Source of the DNA: Triglochin maritima
Taxonomy: Eukaryota; Streptophyta; Magnoliopsida; Alismatales; Juncaginaceae
Assembly (NCBI GenBank): GCA_963682175.1
Contig: OY821788.1
Span: 14,774,001 to 14,838,000 of the forward strand
Direction of reading: 5' to 3'
DNA: 64,000 nt
Both the position numbers and the translations under genes were made by a program. This document shows positions 45,201 to 57,424 of the stretch, in pieces. The notes under the pieces are model-generated. The model made no database searches. It had not been told where the DNA came from and was given only the letters and a program-made list of their open reading frames with translations. The number at the start of each line of letters is the position of its first letter. Position 1 is the first letter of the stretch.

Positions 45201-47234
45201 CCTCCCTTTTTCTGGAATTTTTTGGCTGGTACTTATTTTTGAGACTGTTGCCTTTTCCAGCAATCACTGATAAAAGAATGAGGGGAGAAGATTACCAAGA
45301 AGATGATATCATTCAAGTTAGTCCTTCATGTCCCATCTGTTTATTTATGAATTCAAGGCTTCTATTTAAAATCAGCTTCCAATTTAAGCGTGAAGGTTGG
45401 ATGAAGCTATTATATATCCCTGCAAACAAGCAATTTTCTTATCCTGACATTTAAAATTTGGTTGTACAGTTCAAAAAATAGTTTGCCTAGAACTTTATGG
45501 TGTCCGCTAAAATGTTTGGTTCTTTGTGTTGAAACAAATCTAATGGTCTGACTCAGACAATCCTGCTTGAAATATCTTATTTGAAATTTTAATTTGTTTT
45601 TGTTTCATCTAAAATCTAATCATTGGGATCAGAAGTTGAGCTCTTTACCATGTTATCAATTAGACTGTTCATATGTTCAATACAGCTCCGTCGAATATGC
45701 AGGACTACTGGTGCAAGGGCTTTATTTGATACAATGAATGCTCGAGATGCATTGTACCGCACCTCAATCGGCTTCGCTTTTGATATTTGTGGAAGGTATG
45801 CTCCTTATTGTACATCCTTACTGTAGCATAATTTTGTTCTTGTTGATTATACTCATTTTCTTTTGGTGTAATAAGTGAAATTACTTATTCACTATAAAAA
45901 AATCATGTAATTTTGTATCATCTTTGTGAAACTGCCAGAGCTGGACAGCTCAATTCTCCTGTCCAAATTGATTGCGAGGATGTCCGGAAATTCCTTGCTG
46001 GGCTTGCGCATGACATTGGACTAGATGATAATCGTGCTGTGGTTCTTCTGCTAGGAGCAGTCGCAGCAAAAACACGTTCATGTTTTCTGCAAGCTTGGGT
46101 TGGGTTTCATCATTTGTCTCTGGTTTTTCAAGTCCATGAGTACAAGTTTATAAATTTCAGCTGAAGTATTATCTCTTTTTAAGGCATTGGAAGCTCAAGG
46201 AAAACGGCTAGAAGCATTACAGGAGCTATACAAAATCTACAAAATTCATCAGACATTTCCACCCGAAAATGATGCCGTATGTTTTCTTCGCACGCTTCCT
46301 AATATTCTGAGAGTCTGCCGATCAAAATGAAATTTCGGAGAGTTAACATCAATATGGTCCAAGCACACAGAAATTCATCAACAATGAGAATGCTAGTCGC
46401 ATCAAGAATTTTTGACCTGGTTATAACCAACCAATGAATGTGTCAAATCAGAAACCTATCAGCTTATTGACATGGACTGTAGGCTCATTTTCGAAAAAAA
46501 CTAACTTATCAACATATTCATCAATTTACATACGATAAGAAAATGGCAAATGCAAAAGCTCCTAATCCATGTATGTCTAGTTTATAATTTGACATGCTAC
46601 TGCTGGTGCGGGTGCATGAGTGAGTAAATTAAGTCCTAATATTTTGTGAAAATTTCATGTTTTGGTTAATATATGATATCTTGTTATTTGTTGATGATAA
46701 TTGCTCAACATTACATCTTCAGCCTGAGATTGAGATGGTTGCTAGTGGTCTCCGGAAGAACCTTAATGTAGAACAAAGAAGGCACTTGCTTGGTTTGCTT
46801 GGAGAGATATATGGTACCGATAATTATAGTACCGCTGCTGCATCCCTTGGCCTGGTAAGTATCAAGAAAATTTACAGTATGGTTTGCTTCTGCAAGATTT
46901 GGTTACAACAATTATTCTGGGAAGGACGGTGTTATGTGTTGTCTTGCCTTTTTCATGAGGGTAGAAGCTTAAAGTAATGTCAAATTCTTTACTAAGATAT
47001 GTTGTTGCTTTGCTTTTATTGCATATAAATTTGTGGCCTAAAACTCATAACGTTTACTTTCACCTAGTTCTCTTCTTATTATACTCATGCAAGTTCTTTT
47101 CTCAGCTAGTAATTTTGTTTTCTTCTTTGAAAAATTAAATTCATAGTTTCGTTGATAAAGTCGTTTTTTTGTTTCTGATGCAGAACGGCAGCCACCGCCT
47201 GGGGGAGGGTGTGGCGGATCACACATCTCAGTGA
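42206..47234 (+). CDS. Seven-exon gene, uncharacterised plant protein with chloroplast-type N-terminus
   Basis: Exons by my splice model: 42206-42818, 45261-45316, 45686-45795, 45939-46092, 46184-46276, 46723-46854, 47184-47234. They total 1209 nt, 402 codons plus stop, with frame kept at every junction. Residues 1-45 are rich in Ser, Pro and Arg with few acids, like a transit peptide. Residues 94-114 are a likely membrane segment (LFSLNAILCGVVIVL). The middle (DKRMRGEDYQEDDII, DCEDVRKFLAGLAHDIGLDD) and the C-terminal half (ALQELYKIYKIH, VASGLRKNLNVEQRRHLLGL) are helical and charged. I do not recognise the family. Donors and acceptors are GT-AG except after exon 4, where the frame fits a GC donor at 46093 or a GT at 46132 that adds 13 residues. 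Exon 1 is far more GC-rich than its surroundings. It is the only intact host gene here. Confidence 0.75.
42863..43504. mobile_element. Probable hAT-type MITE in intron 1
   Basis: The left end TAGGGTGTGTATGATTTGCAG and reversed right end TATGAGTGCAAATAGTCC resemble hAT termini. Both flanks are filled with TATCCATATCC/GGATATGG and TATCCGTATCTG units in opposite orientation, like the subterminal repeats of the 31565 MITE. Possible 8-bp duplications (TAGGGTTT / TTGTGTTT) agree at 6 of 8 positions. Non-coding; lies wholly in the first intron. Confidence 0.5.
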
Positions 47235-47645
47235 TTATTACTAGTTTAATAGGTTCATTCTATTGTATCAAAATTAATAAGTCATTGAATTGCACTGTTA
47301 TATCTTCACGGTAAATGTAACTTTTTTTTTGTTATGACAGTGCCCGTTCACTTTTTCTTTCCTAAGCGTCATGTGCATTGCACCTCTGGTCAGTTTTCGG
47401 GTGTCCTTCAATAACTATCATCTGATATCACCACCAATCAACCATTGTGGTGGTCATATATGGGATTTCCTTGCTTGTGTGACAGTGTGAGCCATGGCCC
47501 ACGGACCAAGTTTATTTCTTCCGAAGAATTTCTATCAGTACGGTAGCGTGCATGGGCAATGTTTGGATACGGCTCGGTTTGCGAACCCCTGGATTCCTGC
47601 ATTTGCGGTGGGAACACAAAACGTGAGTGTTGGTGAGAGTGTTGG
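47235..47645. other. 3' flank of the gene, no further gene seen
   Basis: Likely 3' untranslated region and downstream DNA, with a possible poly(A) signal area at 47266-47280 (AAAATTAATAAG). A short open frame from 47494 has no recognisable match. Confidence 0.4.
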
Positions 47646-48120
47646 TAGGGCTGCAAAACGGGACAGGGTAGGTTTCTCCTCCATTGCTACCCTGGGGGTG
47701 GGGGGTTTGGGTTGGGCGTGGCAGGTTTGTGAGTTAAGCGGCTGAAATATAAAATTTTATTCAATTAAATTTTTGGGGTTTTTTTTTGCCAGTTGATGAG
47801 TTTTTTTATAATGGGTTTCGGGATTTGTTAACGTGCTAGTTTACTCTTAACCTTGATTTGTTAAACTAAAATATATATTTATTTTCTTAATCTTAATCTT
47901 AAAATTATAAATATTATATTTATAGTGTATATTATTATATTTATTTATGTTTTGACGGATCGATGAAGCGGATTAGAAGACCATCGCACCTGCCCTGTTT
48001 TAACAAGTGAGTCGGATGGTGGTGGGTATCGGGTTGACACGTTAGAAAATTCTGATCGCAACTTGCCCATGGTGTTTGGGTTGATTTACAAAACATCCAA
48101 ACCATGACCGCCAACTCTCA
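47646..48120. mobile_element. Possible hAT-like MITE remnant
   Basis: Starts TAGGGCTGCAAAACGGGAC, similar to the hAT terminus at 31565 (TAGGGCTGTAAATGGG), and has GGGT-rich flanks around an AT-rich centre. The right end and TSD could not be fixed. Confidence 0.35.
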
Positions 48121-49866
48121 TGCACCGAATCCGAAACGGAGCCTATCTTGTTTGGTTGTGGCGGTGGGGCTGCGGCATTTTACGCGTACATCCCAATGGT
48201 CGAAAATTCTACCTAATCAACCTTAGGTGTGGTTGTTGCGTGACATTCTCCTGCGTTTTGCAAAACACAAGTTTTATAATTTCTCCCCCAAGTTAGTCTT
48301 TCCTGCAAACCAAGAATCTGATTCACAAGTAGAATCGATTCTCATGTTTTTGTGTTTGGATGTGTTAGATTACACATTGTGTTAAAAGGACAATTATATC
48401 CTTGAACTATTATAAAAAAGTATTGGTTGGGAGAAATATTATATGGAAAATAACACTTCACTTTCTTCTACTACTTTCATGAACAAGAAGAGATGTTGCA
48501 TGAAAACAGCATTTTATCGATAAGATTCATAAAAAAGGAATGTGAGAGTTGTATTCTTCCACCTTTGTGGATGTGAAATGTGAATCAGTGAAGTTGACGA
48601 TAGTTATTTAGTCAATTTTGCGTAAAATCCATCTATAGTGCTCAAGAATTAGGTTTTTTATATATTCCTGAGGAGAGAGAAAGTGAGAGGGAGTTAATAG
48701 AAGTACTAGAGTATCATTTTGGACTTAGACCATCTTTAGCAGCGCCAAGCACTTCCCGGACATTCTGTTTTCTCTTTCAGTCACATCAATTTTTCTCTCT
48801 ACCACGTAAACACAAACCAACCTCCAAATTTTCCTTAACCACACCCAGAAACAACCCAAACGTCCTACATTCTCACTTTCACGTCATTTGGAGATCATTA
48901 TGGTTAAAACACAAAAAAAATTTAAATTTTAAAAAAATATAAACAAATAAAAAACATATTTTCATAATTTGTTTTTTGAAAAAATGATTTTAAATAATTT
49001 TTAAAACATTTTTAACATATTTTAAAACATTTCATATATATAAAAAAAACAAGAAAACCAACCAGGGGCACCACGTGCCCCTGAAACCCGACCAATTTTC
49101 CACCCGGGCGGAAGAGGTGGAATTTTTTTTGCTGATTCGTCACGCGTTTTGGTTGGGCGCCTGGTAATTTCATGTCGTCAAGAATGCTCTTATAAATATT
49201 CCAGTTGGACGTGCTTGGGAAATGACATTTTCATCTTAGAGATTCTTACTCCAAAATCTTCAACCAAACAAACCCTTAGTCTTAACAAGTGTATTTATTA
49301 TGATAACCTTTGTTACTTACCACATTTTTAAATTAATATTGATAGATCTATCAACCAAATTAAATCCAACCTAGGAAATTTATTGTACTTTCGAAATCTA
49401 AGTAATTTTATTATTATTTCGCAGTCTTGGTAACTTGTTGGGTACACAAAATTAATGTGATAATTTTCTTGTATTTTATTGAATCTAGATGATTTCTTGC
49501 CTTACACAATTTAACCAAATTCTTATGATTTCCCGATCCTTGTTAATTTCTTGAATTTGACCCCAAAATTAAGTAATCATTAGAAGGGTATATTGGTAAA
49601 AAGGTAAACAAAAGACAACTTCAGCTTCAACTACAAACCCAAACAATACTCCAACGTCATGGAGAAGGGGAAATTACACTTTGCATCCCTGTATAATTTT
49701 GCACCCTTCAAATTTTAACTGAACTACTAAACGTCGCACCAACATTACTTAAATCGCCCGTGCAAATTACTGTTTTGCCATTCTCTCATTTCTACTTATA
49801 TATCTCTCTATTTAACTCTCCTACCACTACTATCTCTTCATCTTCCTCTCATAATCATCAAAAACA
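48121..49866. other. Intergenic AT-rich DNA
   Basis: No coding region or complete repeat recognised. A homopolymer-rich A/T stretch lies at 48905-49050. A TATATCTC and CCTACCACTACTATCTC zone at 49795-49840 may be the promoter of the PMD gene that starts at 49867. Confidence 0.4.
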
Positions 49867-49982
49867 ATGTCTCGGAGGCCAGGAAAGGAGCTAGCGGACG
49901 CCCTGATGCACTCAAATATGGTAAATGTCCCATTTATTTAGAATTTAAAAAAATATTAATTTGGGGTGGGCGTCCGCGGGAG

Positions 49983-50020
<38 letters not shown>
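49983..50020. repeat. 38-nt poly-C run
   Basis: Thirty-eight consecutive C residues within the first intron of the PMD gene. GGGGTGGGC lies on both sides (49961 and 50032), and GCGGGAG on the left faces CTCCCGC on the right, so the run sits in the loop of an imperfect inverted repeat. Exact length may be affected by sequencing. Confidence 0.9.
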
Positions 50021-50022
<2 letters not shown>

Positions 50023-50844
50023 CGTGCGTGCGGGGTGGGCATCTCCCGCAGACACCCCTCCCATAATATTTTTTAATAATATAAGTAATAATTAGTATTA
50101 ATTGATAATTAATTAAAAACAATTAATAAATTTGTTAATTTAGATGCTTAAATCCTTTTAACAACATTTTATTTCTAAAATTTAATTAATAGTCATCAGG
50201 TTACCATGGAGGAAGAGAAAAATCTATAGCTTTACGCGTTGTACATGCTTACGAAGAGGATTCAACACCTTCTCATCCACGTAGACATGGTATATCTGCT
50301 TCGGTTAGGAGGGAGAGGGATAATTTACATCGTCCTCAGACACGTGAGAATTCTTTCGACGATGAGGAGGATTCATATGAGGTGGAGAATGACGACGAGA
50401 GCGATGATAGGATTCAGTATGAGTTGGAGTTGAAGCAGCAGGAGGAGCAGAGGCAACGATATGGTAGAGAACATGGGCGACATGGTAGTTCTTCTCCTGC
50501 TGAGTGGGTAATTCAGAAGGGTAGATGTTGTAGGTTTGTGACCGGTGATTCGAGTTCGTGCACTGCAGATGCCCGAGCTTAGAAGAAGAAGAGGGTTGAG
50601 GACCATTCTTGGATCGTGACTGGTGTGATGCCCGGTGGTCCTTTAGATGGCAGCGTCATTCTGAGTATCGGAGGCAACAGTGCCAGAAGCAATTGGGAGG
50701 GCGAGGATCGGAAGGTTTTGAAGTGTTATAATCGGCACAGAGCCTGTACTACATTGCAGGGTTGGCGCTCAGTTTTGAGTGATGATATCACAGGGGCCAT
50801 TACTGATAGCAGATTGGGTCACTTGCCTTACAACATGTTCCCCT

Positions 50845-52363
50845 TGTTAGGATCTATGACCCTCTAATCGATAGAAAAATGCGGAATTAAAAATACTAAG
50901 CGAAGGATTAAGGAAGAGACAATTGCAAACCACAAAATTGTTGACACCAGAGTTTAGAGAGGTTCGACACCCACACCCGGGTCCTAGTCCTCCTCGCAAG
51001 CCTCGCTCGATCCCCCGAGCCTCGCTTACGGTTCCACTAACTGATCTCCGTTCCGGGTCGAGATCAACGCCGTTTACAACACCGAGCCTCGCGAACAATC
51101 CTCGCCTCGCTCGTGTCTCCTCTCACAACCCGAGAGGGAGCTTCCTCGAAGCTTTTACAACTCTTTGATTCTTTGATGTGGAAGTTGAATCACACTCTAA
51201 CTAACACTTTATACTTGAGCACACTTGGATATGATATTGAATTGGATATGCAAGTGGTGAAGTTTAGGCTTGAGTGTTGTGGATTGAGACCTTGAAGATG
51301 GAGAGGATTTGACTTTGAGTATTGGATAGATAGCAAGTGTTCAAGAGATCCAAAGAAACCAAATGAGGTCCTATTTATAAGCCTTCAAGCTCATATAGCC
51401 GTTTGGATGTTGGTGGTGAATGAACCAATGAGAAAGCAAGATGTGACTTAAGCTCGGCCAAAAATCGGGACAGATTCAGTCGACCGTTATCCACACGGTA
51501 GTCCGAAACATTGGTCTGAACTATGAACTCGGTTGACCGATTATGTATCGGATCATCGTTCACCAACCTCCAGTAGCTTTTATCTATTTAGCTCTAATTA
51601 AATTCGGTTCACCGAAGTCAATTCGGTTCACTGTTCCAAGGTGGACAGTAGAATTGATTGGGCTATGATCTACTATACTTCGGTAGACCGTGTATACTTC
51701 GGTAGACCGAAGTAGCGCGGGTATTCCACTGACAATGCGTGGGAAATTGTTTTATCGATAACGGTCAAGTTAAATAGTCGTTGAGCTCCTAAAGCCAATA
51801 AGAATTCGGTAGACTGAAGTGTGTACGTCGTCCGAAGAGGGTCAAGTTAATTTGGCTCTAGGGTCTTGATTTGAATGCGACCATTGGAGCAAAGTCCAAA
51901 ACCGATCCAGGGCTATTCGGTCGACCGAAGGTGGTTCGGTCTTCCGTTGGGGCAATTCCAGAGAACACCTAAGTTTCACTATTGGGAAGTATTTGGCTAT
52001 CTGATAGGTGTTCGGTGGACCAAACTAGGTAGAGTTCGGTTAACCGAAATAAGTTCGGTTTACTGAGAAATAACGGGACAGAATCCTAGTGCTCAAGTTT
52101 ACATAAAACCTTATGACTCAATAAATATAAAAGTTACATGTCTTGGTCCAAAGCTTTGATTACAAGTCTTGAGTCTTGATGTCCTTGTCCCAATGCTAAT
52201 TTCATTGATTGTCTTGATCAACCTATTAAGATGATTACAAGTATACAAACATATATGCAATGCATGTAATCATGTTTGCTCACTTTGATTGAATAGGTTG
52301 ATTGATTAAGATTAGTTCAATTAATCATCAAAATTAATATAGATTAAGGCCAAAAAGCCAACA
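50845..52363 (-). mobile_element. Sirevirus-type solo LTR F
   Basis: 1519 bp on minus from TGTTGGCTTTTTGGCC (52363) to GATCCTAACA (50845). The flanks are CCCCT on the left and TCCCT on the right, a 4/5 match to a 5-bp TSD. The TATA box is at 51371-51380 on minus. Neither a primer site nor a polypurine tract adjoins it, so it is a solo LTR. It splits the PMD gene between MF and the PLISAF motif. Confidence 0.85.
51480..52066. repeat. Palindrome cluster in LTR F
   Basis: About 14 motifs with variable centres (CGGTTGACCG, CGGTTCACCG, CGGTAGACCG three times near 51690, CGGTCGACCG, CGGTTAACCG). The edge is 100 bp upstream of the TATA box. Confidence 0.85.
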
Positions 52364-53755
52364 TCCCTGCCTTGACATGCCGTTGATTTCTGCATTTGTG
52401 GAGCGGTGGCAGCCCGCCACCTACTCTTTCCACTTGCCTTTCGGAGAGATGACGATCATGTTGCATGACGTCTTCATTCTGCGCATTCCTGTTGACGGTC
52501 ATATGGTCAGTGCTCAGGCATCGACGCATGAGCTGAAGAGTTATGTATCAGAGTTGCTCGGGGTGAGCGTCGATGGTCTTGGGAGGGATACCTCTTTTGG
52601 AGTGGCGGTGGTGTTAGCATCGACATTGTTGACGACTTTTGCAGACAGGGAAGACCACCGCTGACTGAGGATACGCAGTTGACTGCCTACCTGTTCTTAC
52701 TGCTCGGATGTGTATTGTTTGTCGACAAGAGTGGTTGCAGAGTCAGACCACGTGACCTATTGGAGGCTAGGGACCCGTATACGATTGGTCAGTACTCATG
52801 GGGATAGCGAGCCGTGCTGATTGTTTTGGTATTGCGAGTTATCTTACGCTGCTGCAGGCTTGGATATATGAGTATTTTCCTCCTTTCCGCCCGCATCGGG
52901 AGCGAAAAATCATTGAGTTGGGCCATCCTCGTTCATGTATGTGGGATGTCCGGACCGAGGATAAGAGCGAGGGGCGAATCTATTCCATTCGTAGACGACT
53001 AGATCAGATAACTGCATCGCATGTATAAAACTTTATATCATTGACGTTTATTTAAATATTATTATTATTATGATTATTAACGTGTAAACGTTTACGTGGA
53101 GTGGTTGCCTTATGGGCCTGAGCATGTTGCGTTTGTGCCGAGGACTTTATTGATGAGCGTTATTCCTTATCGGGATATCATGGAGCCTTATTTGCCTGAT
53201 CGCGTCTTGCGTCAGTTAGGGTACGTTCAGGTTATGCCGGTTCACATCCTGACGCCAGTGCATGCAGTGTGGTATGCGATTGTGATGACTTACGACATCA
53301 GGTACAACACTTCGAGCGTGGAATCAGTTTAGAGGACATTTCCGAGAGGAGGCCGAATTCACCTTGGCGATCTCACACGTAGCCACGACCCCTCCACTTG
53401 TCATGCAGATTATTTGGATTGGTTTGGTAGGTGCTCACATCTAGTTCTTGTGCACGGTACTGCGTCGAGACCTGATAGGCCACTAGATAGGACATGTGGA
53501 GATGCGGTAAGTTTTTGTAAATTAATTTTTTATTTGTATTGTATATTTTGTTTTTCTTGTTAATGTACACTAATTTGGATGTTATATCCAGTGGATGAGA
53601 ATGGCGATACGGCTTGTGCAACCATTTCTGGATTATAGGGAGCAGATGCCGAACAAGGAGATGAGATCTGCATGTGAAGGTTGGGATGACTTCATACAGG
53701 TGTGGAACAGTCAGTTGGGCATTTCCGACCACGATTCGAATGATGAGTTGTAGTA

Positions 53756-53929
53756 GGCTTGTACATTATTTACTTTATTATCTGTTGAACTCTTATCAAT
53801 TCTATTTGTATTTTCTTACTTGTTGTACTATTATTATTTATTTCTAAGAAACATATCTTCTCCTTATTTGATGCATTTTAAATTTGAAATCTAATAAAAA
53901 AACACGATAAGAAAACAAGACGAACAAAT
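53756..53929. other. Short AT-rich gap between converging genes
   Basis: Separates the end of the PMD gene from the end of the minus-strand MULE gene. No feature recognised. Confidence 0.5.
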
Positions 53930-54087
53930 TACACATTAAAAGTATAGTTATTTAACCAATACATTACAAATTACAATCAAAATCTACTACGTAACTAATC
54001 CCACAAGGTCCTCTGCCCCAATCAATTCGCTGACGAGATTGTACCACACCGTCATAATAAACGTGCTCATAAATGGGATGCATCCCT

Positions 54088-55567
54088 TGTTGGCTTTTTG
54101 GCTTTAATCTATGTTTTGATGATTAATCAACCTAATCTTAATTGTAATCAATGTAGAGTAGCACACATATTGCATAACATATATATTGCTTTGTGCTAAT
54201 TTCTAAAGGTGATCAAAACTCAAGGAAGAAATGATTCAAGTCAAGACATGTAATCAAGCTCATTTGAAGACATGTAATTTGCATTTCTTTTGAGACTTAG
54301 GAACATTGTGTAATTCAGCATACTTGAGCTAAGATCAACTTGCATACACACTAGGTTCCCTATAGAAGTCACACAAAAAATTTCACATCAATTAGACTAC
54401 AATAGATGACCTAAACTTAGACCGGAAAACACTAAACTAAACCAGAACTGTCTCCCCACATTTGGTCGACCGAGTGATCAATTATCCTGTAGTGTTTTCA
54501 ACTGCCCACATTCGGTCGACCGTGCAGACCATTTCGGTAAACTGAATCAACATAATTTTCCGACCGTTAGACTTGTCGTATTATACCAACGGTTGTATTC
54601 GAATTATTCACAAATACCCCAAAATACAAATTGCCCATCGGTCGACCGTGGACCTGTTTCGGTCGACCAAACTTAATTGTCTCCAAAATATGCAACTGCA
54701 TGGGAGTTTCCGGTTGACCGAAGACTTTGGATCGGTCGACCAAACTTGATCATTTTCGCCAACCCTGTAGAGCTTGTTAGTTTTCGGTCGACCGAACCCT
54801 ATTCGGTGTTTGACCGTTAACTTAAGTGTACCTAAGTTATAGTCTATTTTGTTCGACCATTCCATTATCGGTCGACCAAACCTTGTTCCAAATTGCCAAA
54901 CGGTCAACCGTTTGACCCGTCCGGTCGACCAAATTTGTTCTGAAATGTGTCCTGCAATTTTCTATTTTGTGTTTCTTACACAACTTACCACACTTAACCC
55001 CAACGGCTATAATACCTTAGGAGCTTATAAATAGAGGTGTCCAACATTATTTTACACAACTCTCTCACTCTATATTGTCCACTACCTTAGAGAGAAAGCT
55101 CCACACACTCAAAAGCTCAAACCTTCCACACTTAGTAATCAATTCCATATCTTACTCAAGTGTGCTCAAGTTTAGAGAGTGTTGTCTCACTCATTCCTTT
55201 GTCAAGAAAGTAAGGATTTCGGTGAAAGCCCAAAGTGTTCCCTCTCAGATTGTGAGAGGAAGAAAGTCAAGCAAGCGAGGGTGTTCGCGGTGCTTGTGTT
55301 GTAAAGGTGTTCTCTCTCGGCCCGGAATGAGGAGTGGTTAGTGAAGTCGTGAGCGGAGCTCGACGATCCTAGCGGAGCTTGCAAGAGAGGACTATGACCC
55401 GGGTGAGGTGCCGAACCTCTTTAAAATTCACCGTCTCCATTGTGGTTTGCTTAATTCGTCCCTTTACTTGCATTTGATTGTTGTTTTTGCTGTGTATTTC
55501 TTTTGCTTATGCAAGTAGCTAATGAAGAGCATTAATAAGGATTAGAAGCCTTCGTTACGATCCTACA
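54088..55567 (+). mobile_element. Sirevirus-type solo LTR E
   Basis: 1480 bp from TGTTGGCTTTTTGGCT to GATCCTACA. The flanks TCCCT (54083-54087) and CCCCT (55568-55572) match at 4 of 5 positions. The TATA box is at 55025-55033 (TTATAAATA). No primer site follows. It is inserted in the OTU-like part of the MULE gene. Confidence 0.85.
54463..54932. repeat. Palindrome cluster in LTR E
   Basis: About 12 sites (54463, 54514, 54534, 54639, 54659, 54710, 54732, 54784, 54870, 54899, 54921), mostly CGGTCGACC with one arm decayed. The edge is about 93 bp upstream of the TATA box. Confidence 0.85.
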
Positions 55568-56359
55568 CCCCTCTCATTAGAAATCGCAAGACGGGCGTAA
55601 AACCAATTGTCTTGACCACCATGGAAAACATCGGCAACAAATCGAAATCCACAGGTTCCATCAGCACGTACATCATTCCACCTATCCATAAATTGTAAGA
55701 TGATTCCTAGTAGTTTATCAACATATGGGAAGTTATCAACGTCAATCCGTCTGGACACTACAGGATGAAAAAATAGCAAAGTTATATATAATAACTGGAA
55801 GAACATGTTTACTGGAAAAAAACAACGAAGTAATAATAATAACAACAAACATGTCGTCATACCAGATCCTGTACTTATGTTTACGGACGATCAAGACAAA
55901 CTAGAAGATCGACCACGATCCCTGCTCTGACTACTAGAAGATCGACCACGACTTTGCTCAGCATACTCAAAGGCACTCGGGTCCCGACGTGTCGACTTTC
56001 CCCTTGGTCGACCTCTTACCTTAGTATTTTCTTCGGGCTCTAAATTGTTCGACTGATCGGGGTGTAACTGCGCGTATAACATACGAGAGGCACTACGAAT
56101 TACTGTAGGGTCCCTCCTGGATATCTCATCAACGAAGTTCCAAAAATGCTCAACGTCTTGTGATGACTGATTCACAAACTCTGGCATCTAGACTCCTTCT
56201 CCAATGACAAGTATTTTCCAGAAAGGATGAATATGCTCTAAATAAATTCATTCGCCTGACTCAATACAACCGTGCATGGTACATGCACAAGGAATCTCAT
56301 GTGATGTCAGAAAAGCACACCCACAACGATATTCAATTAATTGCTTAAGCCCTACATTC

Positions 56360-56364
56360 TCTAC
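56360..56364. repeat. Target site duplication TCTAC (left)
   Basis: TCTAC here and at 58876-58880 bracket the chimeric copia element. Confidence 0.85.
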
Positions 56365-56767
56365 TGTTGGATTTCGTGCCCCATAGTATGTATATATTTT
56401 CGAAATTTTATAAACATATAGGATCGAAACATTCATATTTTCTTCGATTTTCATATAGACATGCATTTGTTTGTCCTAATTATTTAACAAGCATTAGAAC
56501 AAACAAACAATTGCAAAGAGGATCATACCTAGAGGTTCTCTAAAACCTCTTGAAGATCCGGAGTCGCGTTGCCGGTCGAATCGCCCGGTGGATTGCCTCC
56601 GAGTATTCACCAAACTCTAAACGAGATTGGAGAGAGAAGAGTTAGCCTCTCAATCTCCAACAAAACATTTAAAGATCGAAAAACGGGAAAATCGAATTGT
56701 TCGAATCCTAGATGGTAAACTAAATCTATTTATAGTTTCAAATCATTAGAAAATTGAACCCTAATCT

Positions 56768-56778
56768 CTGATACCACT
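56768..56778 (-). promoter_or_regulatory. Primer binding site in the chimeric copia element
   Basis: TGGTATCAGAG on minus, one base after the LTR end; the match to the initiator Met tRNA end stops at 11 bases. Confidence 0.8.
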
Positions 56779-57424
56779 GTAGGATTTCATGTTTAATTGT
56801 GCAAATATATTTTCGAAATTTTTATGCATAATAAGGGTCAATTACAATTTTCTATGATTTGTTTCATGCATGCATTGGTTTGTTTCAATAACTAGTTTTA
56901 AAACTTTTATTAAAACAAACATGGGACTCCGAAATTCATACCTAGAAGTTCTCTAAAACTTCTTGAAGATTCGGAGACGTTGAGGATGCTTGTTGCTGCG
57001 CCGGATGCCTCCGAGATTTCACCAAACTCTAAACAAGATTGGAGAGAGAAGAGCTAGCCTCTCAATCTCCAATAGGGTTTAGAATCCAATTACTAACCCC
57101 TCTTTAGTTCCCTTGAGAAGAAGATCTCTGAAAACTAAAACTAATCTTAAGAATTAAGGAAATTTCGTGGAGAATTATGGAGAGAGATTTTTGCATGAGA
57201 AAATAATGAATTAATTAATGAGGTAATAAGATAAACTTGTATTTATAAGTTCTCTCCAAATTACCTATTCATGTGCAACCTCTTGCCATGATTTCATGCA
57301 AACTTCCATCTAACCATCCATTATTTGCTAACAAATAATCTTAGCCACGAATTAAATCAATTATGGACCAATTCCATGCATGATCTAATTAATTCTTAAA
57401 TTAATTCTGCAGATAACCGTCTGG

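Larger units (their letters stand above)
49867..53755 (+). pseudogene. Plant mobile domain (PMD) gene, split by a solo LTR
   Basis: The ATG at 49867 opens a short exon (MSRRPGKELADALMHSNM, donor GTAAAT at 49921). A second exon from about 50199 encodes a Glu/Asp/Arg-rich linker and LKCYNRHRACTTLQGW, ITDSRLGHLPYNMF. A solo LTR (50845-52363) then interrupts it, and the PMD core resumes: PLISAFVERWQPATYSFHL, PFGEMTIMLHDV, YLFLLLGCVLFVDKSG, TIGQYSWG, SYLTLLQAWIYEYFPPFRP, VEWLPYGPEHVAFVPRTL, YLPDRVLRQLGYVQVMP, ending at 53753. This is the MAIN/MAIL1- and PP7-long-form-like PMD seen in host genes and in transposons. A stop at 50579, frameshifts (near 52370, 52590, 52800) and the LTR make it a pseudogene. 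It converges on the MULE gene, so it was probably part of a Mutator-like element. Confidence 0.82.
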
